Source: Hordeum vulgare subsp. vulgare (Eukaryota; Streptophyta; Magnoliopsida; Poales; Poaceae). Taken from it: a DNA stretch of 64,000 nt. The stretch spans positions 323,724,581 to 323,788,580 of the forward strand of contig NC_058518.1 in NCBI RefSeq assembly GCF_904849725.1, read 5' to 3'. Each line of letters starts with the position of its first letter. Position 1 is the stretch's first letter. Shown here piece by piece: positions 47,655 to 58,611 of the stretch. The notes under the pieces were generated by a model. It saw only the letters and a list, made by a program, of their open reading frames with translations. It was not told the DNA's origin and did no database searches. Both the position numbers and the translations under genes were made by a program.

Positions 47655-48017
47655 CTAAACAAAAAACATACAATATTTTTTATAAGCAATCATACAACTA
47701 CAATATCTACTTACTAAAAATAAACCCTATTCCTAACTTCCAAACATCCATAACACTAACCCTATCATAACCCTAACACAACCAAACATCCATAACCCTA
47801 GCCTAACCCTAGCCTAACCCTAAAATAACCATAATGCAAACATCCAAACAACCCTAATCCTAACCCCATCATACCCCTTATCCTAACATACAAACAAATA
47901 CAACAATATCATATACATCCCACATTTCATGAAAAACTAGGGTTTCCTCAAATTTGCAACAAAATGACCACAAGAGATTTTTGTTTGGATGAGAATGAGG
48001 GGATAGGTGGGGATTAC
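47655..48017 (-). other. Leader intron of the transposase gene
   Basis: Donor CTAAG|GTAATC (48018/48017) and acceptor GTTTAG|GG directly before the ATG at 47652 define it. The same layout occurs before the PMD gene. It contains degenerate ccctaacccta-like repeats (about 47755-47880) resembling telomere-type sequence. Confidence 0.65.
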
Positions 48018-48107
48018 CTTAGGGGAGTGATTGGACAACAAATGCCTGGTACAAACCTTCAGATTTGGTGATTTGGAGAAGGATTTGAAGAAGGGCCCGT
48101 GGCTGGG

Positions 48108-48423
48108 AGAGGGGATGGGGGAGGGGAATGAGGAGGGGGTGGGGAGGGGGGCTCGCCCGTGGCTGTATAAGTCAATGTGTGGCGCCTAAGCCTCAGGCGC
48201 CACACATTGTACGCCTGAGGCTTAGGCGTCACACTGTCTGGGGGGTGGGCCCTCTCTGCTAGGTGGTCAGGGCGTGTGGCACCGACGGCTTAGGCGTCAC
48301 ACAGTGTAGTGTGACGCCTAGGTGTCGGGCGCCACACAAAAGGGTCAGACGCATGAAATATTTCGCGTTAGGGTTCACTTCGTGAGTTCTTTCGCCCAAG
48401 GGGTCATTTTTGTCAATTTTGCC
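48108..48423 (-). repeat. Right terminal inverted repeat of the MULE
   Basis: This is the inverted partner of 790-1112. It holds the same order of outer unique sequence, four palindromic units and a C-rich (here G-rich) tract. The transposase reads leftward from it. Confidence 0.88.
48177..48337. repeat. Right cluster of four 29-bp palindromic units
   Basis: The units are at 48177-48205, 48209-48234 (three bases short), 48274-48302 and 48309-48337. They mirror the spacing of the left cluster. Confidence 0.85.
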
Positions 48424-48432
48424 AGACTGACG
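48424..48432. repeat. Right target-site duplication of the MULE
   Basis: The sequence agactgacg directly follows the right TIR, with 8 of 9 bases matching the left copy. Nine bases is the usual Mutator duplication length. Confidence 0.8.
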
Positions 48433-49144
48433 TACCATGTCATGTGGTTAGTTGGGACGGCGTCGGCGTGGGCATCCTGGAGGGAGGGAGGGAGACGAAC
48501 ATCAAATCCACACCCCTGCTTTGCTGATTTGGACAGCCGGCGGCTCCGACCTCCGGCGCCCAACCAACCAACAGTTTGGTATGTTATTCCACCACCGCTG
48601 ACAATGGCTAGTGGAGTCCGATCGAGTATCTATCCCATCCCAGCCCAGCCACGGTCTTCTCTCTCGGCCACGATCGATTGACCCTTGGGTCACTTTGAGA
48701 AATATCTCTACTCCTACAGGGACAGTTGATAGCCGACGCTCATCGGTCTATTTTCGTCCATCCTCCCACTGCTCTGGTTAATTTTTGTCTTCTCTCGCTA
48801 CCAAAAAATACCACGACGTGATCTCCTCTATCCCTAGCGCACGACAAAAAAATTCGCCCATGGTCTTTTTTCGTCTCCGCACGGTTCCACGCCCACGCTA
48901 AAAAACCCTAAAGAAAAAGACCCCCATGCTCCAGCCGCGCACCACATGGCCTCCATCTCGATCCCCAGATCGGTGCCATCGCGAACCCTAGGTCGCCTCC
49001 ATCCCACAGGCCTTCGCCGCCGTCCCTCCACCGCGAACGCCATCCCGGATGCATTCGCCGCCACCCCGGATCTTCTCGCCCCCCATCCCATCTCCCGTAT
49101 CTTGTTGGTCATTGCCTCTCAGCGACGGCTATCCCTAGCGGCAG
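48433..49144 (+). other. Right flank of the MULE to the AP2 fragment
   Basis: Host sequence. It starts taccatgtcatgtggttagttgg, which resembles 735-758 on the left flank. A C-rich region follows with an open plus frame from 48946 (MASISIPRSVPSRTLGRLHP) in a different frame from the AP2 exon. It may be a leader or promoter of the AP2 gene. Confidence 0.4.
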
Positions 49145-51059
49145 TTGCACGAGAGATGGATCTTCATCCTCTCGAACACAACCACAGAGGCGAGACGGCC
49201 GCCGCCATCCTCCTTCGCGCTGGCCATCGTCGTCGTCGTCTCCGTCGCGAATCTTCTTGGTGGCGGCAAGGAAATCACTCGCGCGCCGCCGTCGCCGCCG
49301 TCGCCGTCCTTCTCCCACTCTTCTTCGATCGCCATTCCCCACAGGCGAGCGCGGACGCAGAAGGCCGGGAGCGCCAAGGCGAAGGCGACGCCCAAGCGGG
49401 CCAAGAAAGAGTCGAGCAGGAGCAACAAGGAGTCTGACGCCTCCACCAATGGCGCCGCCGCATCTGGGAAGAGGAGCTCCATCTACAGGGGGGTCACAAG
49501 GTATGGATCATGCGTGTATTCTCTAGATTGATTCCAATCTCAAGCCCGCAAAATAACCAATCAATTGCGCATTGCCGCTGATTAATCAAAAGTCAGAGAA
49601 TTGGTTGGTCCCCAACCTTGGCCTGCATGTCAAAAGTCTGCACCCTTTGTTCCCTCGTGATCTCTCGGAGAGCCAGTTAAGCATGATCCCGGTTCAGTTC
49701 TTGAATTCAGCTGGTGGATTTTCTTGTCATGCTCCAATTGAATAACTCAGTCAACTGCGGCTAGTTGTTAGGAAGTAGGAGGGCCGGTTGATGTGCAATC
49801 TGCATTACCGCTGCCTGCTCATTTAATCTGGTCAATCAGTTTTTTCCTTACTTTTTTATCTTCTTGAAAAGCAAGTGCTTATAAATTGATCAGCTGCATG
49901 CATGTTAATATGCGATCCGGCACAGGTGGACATGCAGATTTGAGGCATACCTCTGGGACAAGAAGAAAGGGAGGCAAGGTAAAAAAAAATCCTCCTTCTA
50001 ATTTTCAGATTTAAATCACATAGTCTTTCAGACAGTATGAAAATCATAGTTCAGATTTATAGAATTATTATTTTTATGCGTAGAGGGAAAAATAGGGATG
50101 CGATACGAGGATGGTACCTAATACTGATTAAAAAACTGCTCTGGATCCTGATACTATATCTGGCTGCTATTAGCATAAAGCATATATTTTTTCCGTAAAG
50201 CGAAACGAATTTATTAAGGCTGATATTATGATTATACTTTTTTTATCTCTTTGTTTCCTGTTATCTTTTGTGGGGGTCCTTGATTGGTCATCTGCATGTG
50301 ACTGCGATCTACTTGTGCTTGATGCTGTGTTGGCTCAATAGTCTATCTGGGTAAGTCCCACAAGCACATTTGTAGACACACATCTAGCCTACTGTTTTTG
50401 GTAGATTCATGTCACTTGTTATTTTCTCTTCATTTTTATTTTTTGCTTGTTGAGGATTTAGTTGTGTGAGCGTGTGGTAACTCTGCAGGGGCTTATGAGA
50501 AAGAGGAGGCAGCTACTCGTGCGTATGACCTTGCAGCTCTCAAATATTGGGGGCCTGAAACCACACTGAATTTCACGATACGTTTTGCTGCTCTTGGAAA
50601 TAGAAAAAAAGAAAGAAATCATCATTGATACGAATGTGTACATGTACATCCAGGTTGCTGCATCAGTTCCTGTTTGGTACAAGCAAGAGCCGGTGTGTGT
50701 CTTGGCAAGCACCACCATTGTCCATTGACTCGAGAGTTGTGGAGGTGACCGCAGAGCAAAAGCGATGAGTCACTGAGTAGTAGTAACGCCTTGACAGTCC
50801 ATGTCGCGCTTGCGTTTTAGTGTACAACTTAGATGAACAAAGCACATAAAAATACATACTCTACTGTGCTGGTTGTGTAACAACTGTTTGTTCCTGCAAA
50901 AATAACGTTCCTCATGCATTCGTTCATGAACCCACGTGGATGAGTACGCCAAGGAGAGGTCGGAGATGGAGTCGGTGTTGCGGGAGGAGTACCTCGCCAC
51001 GCTCCGCCGCTGGAGCAGCGGCTTCCCCAGGGGGTCTCCAAGTACAGGGGCGTCGCCAG
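49145..51059 (+). pseudogene. AP2/ERF transcription factor of the WRI1 type, broken and truncated
   Basis: Exon 1 ends at 49500 (GKRSSIYRGVTR; upstream basic KAKATPKRAKKESSRSNKES). Exon 2 (49920-49978) encodes HRWTCRFEAYLWDKKKGRQ. A 9-bp micro-exon (50342-50350) encodes VYL, as in WRINKLED1-type genes. Exon 4 (50489-50577) encodes [20 protein letters not shown]. Exon 5 (about 50936-51059) encodes VDEYAKERSEMESVLREEYL and the linker into the second AP2 repeat (SKYRGVAR). Defects: exon 2 is preceded by CG rather than AG, the donor after exon 4 reads ATACGT, exon 5 lacks an AG acceptor, and it has lost one base before the SKYRG segment. The rest of the second AP2 repeat is absent. An intact relative would bind DNA and control lipid or developmental genes. 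The true start is uncertain. Confidence 0.85.
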
Positions 51060-52463
51060 GTAGGAGTACTACACTACTAATACCGCATTAATCAGCAGCT
51101 CCTGTTTTGGTGATGTGGGTATAGCTCATTCATTAATTACTACTCAACTTTGTTTTTTTCTCTTTGGTGATTGGGTTATATGCTACTTTGTGTTAAAGAA
51201 TCTATTCATGCCAACTTTAATAAATCTTGTCATGTTTTCATAGGTTGCCGATGCCGGTGTGCGAGGTCGACCAACCGTGCGACGGGCGGAGCGCCCAGTC
51301 CGTAGGCTCATCCCCTTCTCTGTCCTCTCCGGAGGCGGCCATTGTTGGTACGTTGCGCTCGTGTCACCTCTCATGATTTTTTTTTCTGGTTTGATTCCCA
51401 ATGTCTCACCGTGTTGGTATGCGGAAGGCATCAGTTCATGTTGTTTCCTGCTGTTGTCGCACGTAGGTTTGCCACTGGATTCATGTCGAATCTACCCTGC
51501 CGTCCAACTCCCCTAATGCTCTGCTCCCCATTTGTTGGATTTGTTGAGATGTTGTGATGCTTACTATAGCTTAGCTTAGTGAGCGTTGGGTTGCTTAGAG
51601 ATGCCAATCTGGGTCGTTGGTGTTCATTAACATAGAGTAACCTTTCAATTTGATGGCATATTATTATCAAGCAAGCCCAAAGGATTGGGAAATAATTAAT
51701 CTATTGCATCTTGTGTTCCGGCATTTTTTCCTTTGGGAGTTTGGACTGACAAATGATTGTTTTCTCCAAACAGATTTGATAATCATCACAACACCAAATC
51801 CTTTGTCATGTGATTTCCATTATGTTTTACATCACAATTTTTTTGAGATAGTGCACTGCCTTATTTTTGTTGTGGAATGCTCGACATACTTCTGCATTGA
51901 TGCAACACGTCTGATGTTGTTTTCATCTGCTGGACATTGTACGTGTTGAAGTATGGTGCACTCGTTGCCAGGAACTGCACTCACCAATGGACTAGCTACA
52001 AGTGTTCGAGGTAAAGAATTAATCTATGAATTTAGACCTCCTTTGTGATTGCAGGTATGTGTTTTCTCTCATTCACTAAACACCAAAATAATTTGCACGT
52101 TGTGGTCTTCTGAAGTTAACACAATTTCACGTTTGTTCTCATTAGCAGCGATCACCTTGCGAAATTATTATCATTTTTGTTTGCCAATTAATTCTTAACA
52201 TGGCCTTCCTTCTGAATTCTGAACAAGGCCTTGCTTCTTGACTCACAAGGAAAAACATTTATAATTATCATCATATATCTGGACTATTAACAAACAACTG
52301 ATTGTTGGTTCCAAACTGTGAGGGAAGCTCTTGAGCTTAACATACTTGCGTCTTTGTTCTGCCGCAGGTAACTGGCGATTCGCTGCCAACGATGTCACCT
52401 GCATCTACTGTGGGGCTGCGCTCGCCCTTGTCCTCGCCAGCATTGTGGCTAGAGGCCACATAG
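51060..52463 (+). other. Unassigned sequence after the AP2 fragment
   Basis: AT-rich intron-like sequence with a GC-richer patch at 51241-51350. No second AP2 repeat exon (NGRWEARIGRV type) is found and no gene is recognised. Confidence 0.5.
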
Positions 52464-53026
52464 ACCCAACCTCTGCATCCAGAGCACCGAGTCCTTCCTG
52501 TTCCTATACCGTTTCGTAGCCGAGGAGATCCAACTGGTGTAACCACGCCTCAATTGTTCTTGTCGTGCCTCAAGGAACTTGCCAGCAACGGTATCAGGTT
52601 AGTTTGCTTACACTTGGGTCATGGCGGTTGCCATGCTACTATGCTACTCTCATGTTGTAGTGGCTAGCTGCGCCAATTGACGGATCATGCTCTCTCGTGG
52701 GAAGGAGGTTGTGGCTTTCTCAATTAATTAGAACAATAGAACCCCACATAGTTCTTTTCTAGATATATATTGTTATTTTTGATGCTGTGTGGACCATCAG
52801 AAACCTGATGTGTATGTGTATCATATAATATCTTGCTATTTAGGTATATTGCTTCCATTTTATTCATGTACTACTCTAAAGATTGTCAAATTACATGCTG
52901 CAAGTTACTGTTGAGTTAATTATTTTTCTCGAGTCAAACAGAAATATGGAAACTGTCAAGGAGATGTCGAATGATGATTACATTGAGATACTGAGAGACA
53001 TCCCAAAACATGTTTTGGCAGTTTAG
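52464..53026 (+). pseudogene. Possible two-exon gene fragment, unknown
   Basis: An open segment ending at 52597 (TPQLFLSCLKELASNGI, donor GTTAGT) joins in phase to an exon at 52942-53026 (acceptor aaacag) encoding NMETVKEMSNDDYIEILRD and ending PKHVLAV-stop. The in-phase junction is the only support. The frame is closed upstream by TAG at 52461-52463. I do not recognise the protein. It could be a captured fragment. Confidence 0.3.
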
Positions 53027-56000
53027 TCTTTATTGTGCTTATTTTTAAACTCGAGTTCTCTATTATTGGCGGGTTCTCTATAATCCCATGTTTGTGAAGT
53101 CAATTGCTTAATTTGATTGAGTACTTAAGTTAACGCATATATTTATTTTTCTATATCGTATGTTAACTGCTTGGACTCTTCATGTACATTAAATGTGAAA
53201 CTCATTATGATTCAGAAGTGCATGATAGCTTGTGAGATAACTGATGTAGTTTATATGAGTCATGCAATTTGTTGTTGGCAACATGTACCAGATTTGGGTA
53301 ATTTCCGTTTCACTACTGTTTTTGTTTTCACACATTCTCGATCATACTAACATACTTCGGAGAGATGTCCCAGATTTATTGTTTTGAATTGCACTAATTT
53401 CTTTACATGGCTTCAGATTCACCAGTGTGTTCGTTAGTGCCATTTCCAGTTACTATTGGTGCCTATGATTTGTTCAGGTGATGAGGCAACCGCCAACTTA
53501 GGCCTGCTGAAGAACGGCGCCTTTGCGGGAGGGGGAAGGAGTCGCGGAAGCTCCTGTGCCGGCGGGAGCGACGGTTCCACAACGAGTTGGTAATTCGTCG
53601 CCTTTGAGTTGGAGGATGTCCAAGGCCGGGATCGTTCATCAGCACTGAGTTGCAGTAAGTATGGAATTTTCCAGAGTGGTCGATGCATTTGTTTTTCTCC
53701 AAATGGTGGTGGATGTATGCATATGTGTATTTTGGTGGGTTTTTTGTGCTTGATTCATCCATTTTACATTATAGATTGATTACATCGGCTGTCGTAGCGA
53801 CGATTGTATTGTATCAACCCTTGAAACCATGGAATAATTGCTAGCATCCAGTCAGGATTTGAAAGTGAAAGCATGATCTTGTTTAAGTTATGTGCATAAA
53901 AATCTCATGTATGAATCTCATTTAAATATGTAGGTGCAGTCTCACACAAAAGAAGAGAGAAGATAACTTGATGTCAACGAATTATGAATGGTAATAAAAA
54001 CACCAAACTGAATACGTACTCTTTCTTTTTAGCTTAAAATATTAATTGACATGGTACTACACCCTGTTACTCTAATTTTATACACTTCTTTCTTGACCAA
54101 AAATACACTAATTGGTTCTTAGCTTCCTAAAACTCTCGACATTTTTATATTTCTCATACATTTTAGTTTCTTTTACCTAGGTTGAGATAATATTGATGCT
54201 CAATCCAGATCTGGATGTCTCATCTCTGAACATTTAAAATACTGAGTAGTCCATGGAAGCTTGCCTAGCCGCTTTCGCGCAACATTATATCTTTGGATGT
54301 TTGCACTTTTCTGGCTCTAGACGTGAGATTTCTTATATGGTAAGAAAATATTGGTTGAGAGCTTCATTCAGCTTGCGGTACTAAATAATCTCCCGTATTT
54401 AAATCTACTTGCTCTGGCATGTTACTTTATCTATATTTGAAATTGGATATTCTTCGATATGTGATTTTAGGAAATAGTTGGTTTTTATTTTTCTTTGTTT
54501 TCTATCCTGAAATTATTAAAGTTGAGAAACTGAAATTCAGAAGATCCATAACCGCCAGATACAATGGCTACTCTAATCAATAAAATGGGTTACATATATA
54601 CTTACTAAGTTCTCTCTCTATATATATTCAGAAACTGTGTTGATTAGGCTCTTATATGCATTGGAAAACTATTACATTCCTTGCTGCATTAACATTAGCA
54701 TCCACAGTTACCTCTCTCTATATATGTAAAACATAGATAAAATTAGTGGCAACACATCTTCGCTAGAGCTGCTCTGGTATGTTTTTTTCACAGACCAAGA
54801 ATCGGGTTGTACATTTATTCCTTACTTCATTTATAAGCCATGTTCATCCATTCATTTCTTATAGAGGTTAGAGTTTTTATAAGCCATGTTCAGGAATTTA
54901 TTCTTACATCTATTATGTATATATATTGTTAATTTTCAGCTGTCATGTGTGCAAGAAATGCGTGTGGGAGGTTTCGTCTTCACTTAAGTGTGTCTATGGA
55001 CATTTATACTTCTATTACATCTGCAAACTATAAATATGGAATATGATTTTTTATATGGAATATCTTAGGCCCCTAGCGGTATTAGTTGCTGGCCCCTATG
55101 TTTGCCAACAGAGTTAGTTGATGATTCCAATGCGGAGAGCATTCGCATGTTGTATATTATTTATTTCTAATCAATAAACGGTAACTCCTAGATTAATAAT
55201 TCTTTATAATAGTATCTACAGTATATATCTAATAATTCTTTCTTTGAATATTAATTCAAGTAATGTCTTTTGGCGTTTTAAGTTTTACGAGCTTGCCGAT
55301 TGCTTAAAATCATTCTACGAGTGTATTATTATTTTTAAACAAACTGAAACCTTGTAGCGCTGTAAAAACATATTCTAATTCCCTAACTTTGTAGAAATCA
55401 TTCATGTTCATAACTCATTTTTTGTCTGAGCGGAATAAGAGTAAGGGTTGAGCGTAAGCGAGATGTGGATTGGCGTTGGTTTGTTTAGTTACTGTTGTGT
55501 GAGCAGAATAATTTCTTACTTTAGAAAATGTGACAAATTACATTTCATTAGAGATCACTTTGCAGCAAATTGTATGAGCGGGTTGTTCATATATTTTGCC
55601 ATCAAGTCATATTTTTTTGTTTTATGTTAATGCATGACATCGAATCTGACTTCTTGACTCGGGGGTGTCACACGGGCGGCGCATGCCTCGCTGCCTTGAT
55701 GGAGGTGTTCAATCGACACGAACACGCGGAGAGAGGGGGTTTATGGTGGAGAGCGGGTTCGTTGGCAAAAGACTCCTCCTTGCGGAACCGTGGGGAAGCA
55801 CGGTGTGAAGGAGAGAGAACACCGTGGCAAAGGTAAGGTGGGCATCATCCGATTTTAATGGAAGAAATGTCCCGCTACGATGGAAAACGGAGCGGGAATG
55901 GAAGGATCCGACAAGAAATGGGAAAGAGTGTGTCATGGGGTGGAGTTTTTATGTTGGGACCACATGTTCGAATAACATGGCAGGTAGTTCAGCCGAGATT

Positions 56001-56130
56001 TGGATTTTGAGGAGCCCGCTTGGCGCCTGATTGATGCCCAAACACGCTAGGATGGACGTACGAGGAAAAAATTAAGTTTGAACTTGGAGACGACATTAAT
56101 CATTTGCTTGATTCATTTATATATATCGAA
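53027..56130 (+). other. AT-rich sequence without recognised gene
   Basis: Low GC, several atatata runs (54604-54625, 54718-54727) and a GC-rich patch at 53475-53650. It ends at a Helitron-like terminus. No long open frame with family features is present. Confidence 0.5.
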
Positions 56131-56159
56131 GCCCGTGCATTGCACGGGCGTTCTACTAG
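56131..56159 (+). mobile_element. Helitron-like 3' terminus (first)
   Basis: A perfect hairpin, gcccgtgca-t-tgcacgggc (56131-56149), is followed 6 bases later by CTAG (56156-56159), as in grass Helitron 3' ends. The next base is C rather than the expected T, so the site is altered or degenerate. The matching 5' TC end was not located. Confidence 0.55.
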
Positions 56160-56315
56160 CCTTGTGAAAGGTGCACATGGGGTCCTTTGTACCTTTTTTC
56201 CTTAATTGCTAACCATCTCCAATTTTATGCCAGCTCTACTTATTCCAGTCTCATAGTTGGAGGTATCAAATTACTGCTTTCTATGTATAGATAATACATC
56301 AATTTATATCTACAC

Positions 56316-56512
56316 GTGTGCTTCGGTACACCCACCAACAAAACATAGAAGGGAAAATGTATACCCACCTCCTTGTATTTTATACCACGGGCCTTCGTAC
56401 GTATATACAGTATGGGGTCCCGTATTGTACACGTACGGTGGCCTGTAGTGTACAATACGAGGTGGGTATACATATCCTCTTCTACTTTTTGTTAGGGGGT
56501 ACCGAAGCACAC
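56316..56512. mobile_element. Palindromic MITE
   Basis: The left end GTGTGCTTCGGTACACCCAC is mirrored at the right end, and inverted similarity covers most of the 197 bp, including tgtatacccacctc / gaggtgggtataca. Family and target duplication are not certain. Confidence 0.65.
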
Positions 56513-56936
56513 CTCTTATATCTATCACCTTAAACAAAATGTACATTGCTGATACAAATAATTTTTATTTTCTTTACAACATGTAATGAAATCTACTCTA
56601 CAAATAACACGATTAAAGTATAGGATGCACTCAGGGGTGCGCGGCCGCCCATTGCGGGCAAGGCGTGCTGCAGTCCAGCAAGCCACAAGAACAACTTGAC
56701 TCTTATATGGGCCCAGTTTTTCCAAGTGCATTGTAAGTCTGGTGCTCTCATAACGTGTAGACGTTGCTCTCATAACGTGTAGACGCCGCTATCTGTCCAA
56801 CACTAATGGATGATGTCGGATCGCGGTCCAAGCAAGACATCGTGGAGGCGTCACCATATGTTGGCGTACTCGACCATTGTTGCATGTCCAACTGCTACTC
56901 GACCATTGTTGCCTGTCCAAGGGCGTCACGAATTTC

Positions 56937-57134
56937 TTAGATCCAAGGTTGTCGAGGGATGGCATCGCAGGCAAGCCGGTGATTCCTTCTACAACAATGT
57001 ACAAAAGCAGCCAAGGTGGGTGCAAGCTGAGTGACTGGAGCTCCATCAAGCCAAGGGTTGGTCCAGAATTTGCAGCTCTTGCTATTGCTCAAGGTCCATG
57101 AAGTGGATGCACAAAAGATTTCTCTAACCACGGT
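56937..57134 (-). mobile_element. LINE reverse-transcriptase C-terminal fragment
   Basis: The minus-strand frame reads ASTSWTLSNSKSCKFWTNPW, then LDGAPVTQLAPTLAAFV. This is the conserved tail of plant LINE ORF2 proteins (FWxDPWLxG followed by LAP). It stops after IPRQPWI. It is a short remnant without the polymerase core. Confidence 0.6.
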
Positions 57135-58146
57135 CTCGCATGGTAGACGCAGGTGGCTCCATGGTCGTTGCAGGAACAATGCAAACGGCAACAGAAGGAG
57201 GTGGAAGAGCACGAGTCGAGATTGGATGGTAGTCTTGTTGGTCTCGGCTACCTCCCCAATATAGCGATGTATTTTTTCCACGTGCAAGTGGAGAAGTTTG
57301 ACATAAGATTTTTCTCTTGAGGATGTATGAAATTTAACTGGATTGTTCATTGATTATAAAAGGATGAGCGGATTTTCTACAAAAGTGCATGGCAGACTAA
57401 GGGCATGTGCAATGCTCTAGTGTTTGTGTAGACGCTAAAGTTGTTTTTCTCCAATAACTTTCCCTAGCTACATGTTTTGATTCCACGCTAATGAATATTT
57501 TGGTTTCTAATGGGAATCGCTCGTAATGGATGGGAAATAAATTCTTAAATTCCTGCATTGTAGATGCCGTAAGTAATTAGAGATATTATGTTCTTCTATA
57601 TTGTTGGCTTATGTAGATTATCACATTCAATAAAAATTTCTAATACTTGATTGTTGTGTTTCTAGTCAGAGCATCACGGATTCATCCAAAATGAGGGGAT
57701 GATAAATGAAAGAGACTAATTATAAATTTTACAAAGCCCGTGGCAACGCACGGGTGTTCTACTAGTATATACAGGTGGGGGATCCTCTCCCCCCGGTGAT
57801 TCCTCAAAAAGTAAAAAAGATAGGAGTTCATACAAGGTAGAACCAACGGCCAGTGACCGGAAACAAGTATGTCCATTGACAAGTAACAAAGCAACATAGT
57901 GCTAAAAGAGGGACAATGTCCTCATTCAAGACAGAGCGTAGTCATACAGCGTGCTAACAACTAATTCTAGAAGTCTGAAACAGATTAAGTGCTAACAGAA
58001 GCAATGGGCAGTGACCAAAAACAAGCCTACATCCAAAAAAAACTACATCCCCTGCATCAGGGCAAGAAGAGCTAATCTGATCACTCTGCAATTGAGTGCT
58101 AACAACTAATTCCTGGTCAACACCCTCAGAACATGTCCATGCATGT
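57135..58146. other. Unassigned sequence with a second Helitron end
   Basis: No recognised gene. It is AT-rich to 57736, then carries the second Helitron-like terminus and non-coding sequence that probably lies downstream of the minus-strand gene at 58612. Confidence 0.45.
57737..57765 (+). mobile_element. Helitron-like 3' terminus (second)
   Basis: The hairpin cccgtg-gcaac-gcacggg (57737-57754) is followed by tgttctaCTAG, and the next base is T (57766). This fits the grass Helitron 3' end and insertion between A and T. The 5' end is unknown; the MITE and LINE fragment may lie inside it. Confidence 0.65.
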
Positions 58147-58290
58147 CAATCGCTTCTCACTTGGTGTTCTCTCTGCAATTTCAACCACAAGTCCTCGACA
58201 AGCGCTTCTCACTTGGTGTTCTCTCTGCAATTTCAACCACATGTCCTTGACAATCGCTTCTCACTTGGTGTTCTCTCTGCAATTTCAACC
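58147..58290. repeat. 52-bp tandem repeat, 2.8 copies
   Basis: Units start at 58147, 58199 and 58251 (cgcttctcacttggtgttct...). Differences between units are few. Confidence 0.92.
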
Positions 58291-58611
58291 CAAAAAAAAA
58301 ACTTGTGTCAGGACCGCCAGACCTGTAAGGCTGGGACCAATAAGTACATATGTTCTTAAGTGGACCGTCCAAACAAGATTCCAGTCATTCAAACAGAATC
58401 TTTTAGACCAAATATTCAGCAAGACTGGAACAATATCCGGTACATTTTCTCAGTCCAAATATTCACTACATTCATAAAATTGAAGGCAGATAATGTTGCA
58501 AACAAATTTTGCTAGAATCCAATGGGAGGTTTTCACTATCTATAGCATGTTGTTCCTTGAGATCAAATTACTACAAAAGCAGGTAGAATTACCTTTCATT
58601 ACCGCAAGTCT

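Larger units (their letters stand above)
790..48423 (-). mobile_element. Giant Mutator-like element (MULE) with nested retrotransposons
   Basis: The left end (790, GGCAAAATTGATAAAAATGA) is matched in inverted orientation at 48423 (GGCAAAATTGACAAAAATGA on the minus strand), and the similarity continues for about 320 bp. The flanks are atactgacg (781-789) and agactgacg (48424-48432), a 9-bp target duplication with one mismatch, as expected for Mutator elements. Inside are a MURA-type transposase reading leftward from the right TIR, and a plant-mobile-domain gene plus a GRF-type gene reading rightward from the left TIR. Removing the gypsy G1 and one copy of its duplication leaves about 13.7 kb; removing also the gypsy fragment at 1646-6001 leaves about 9.3 kb. 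The strand given is that of the transposase. All genes are broken, so the copy is no longer autonomous. Confidence 0.9.

Noticed and set aside
47755..47880. True interstitial telomere block
   Set aside because: The repeats are irregular (ccctaac, ccctagc) rather than uniform CCCTAAA, and they lie in an intron.
48946..49437. Protein-coding gene MASISIPRSVPS...
   Set aside because: It overlaps the AP2 first exon in another frame, has Arg/Ala-rich composition from GC bias, and shows no domain.
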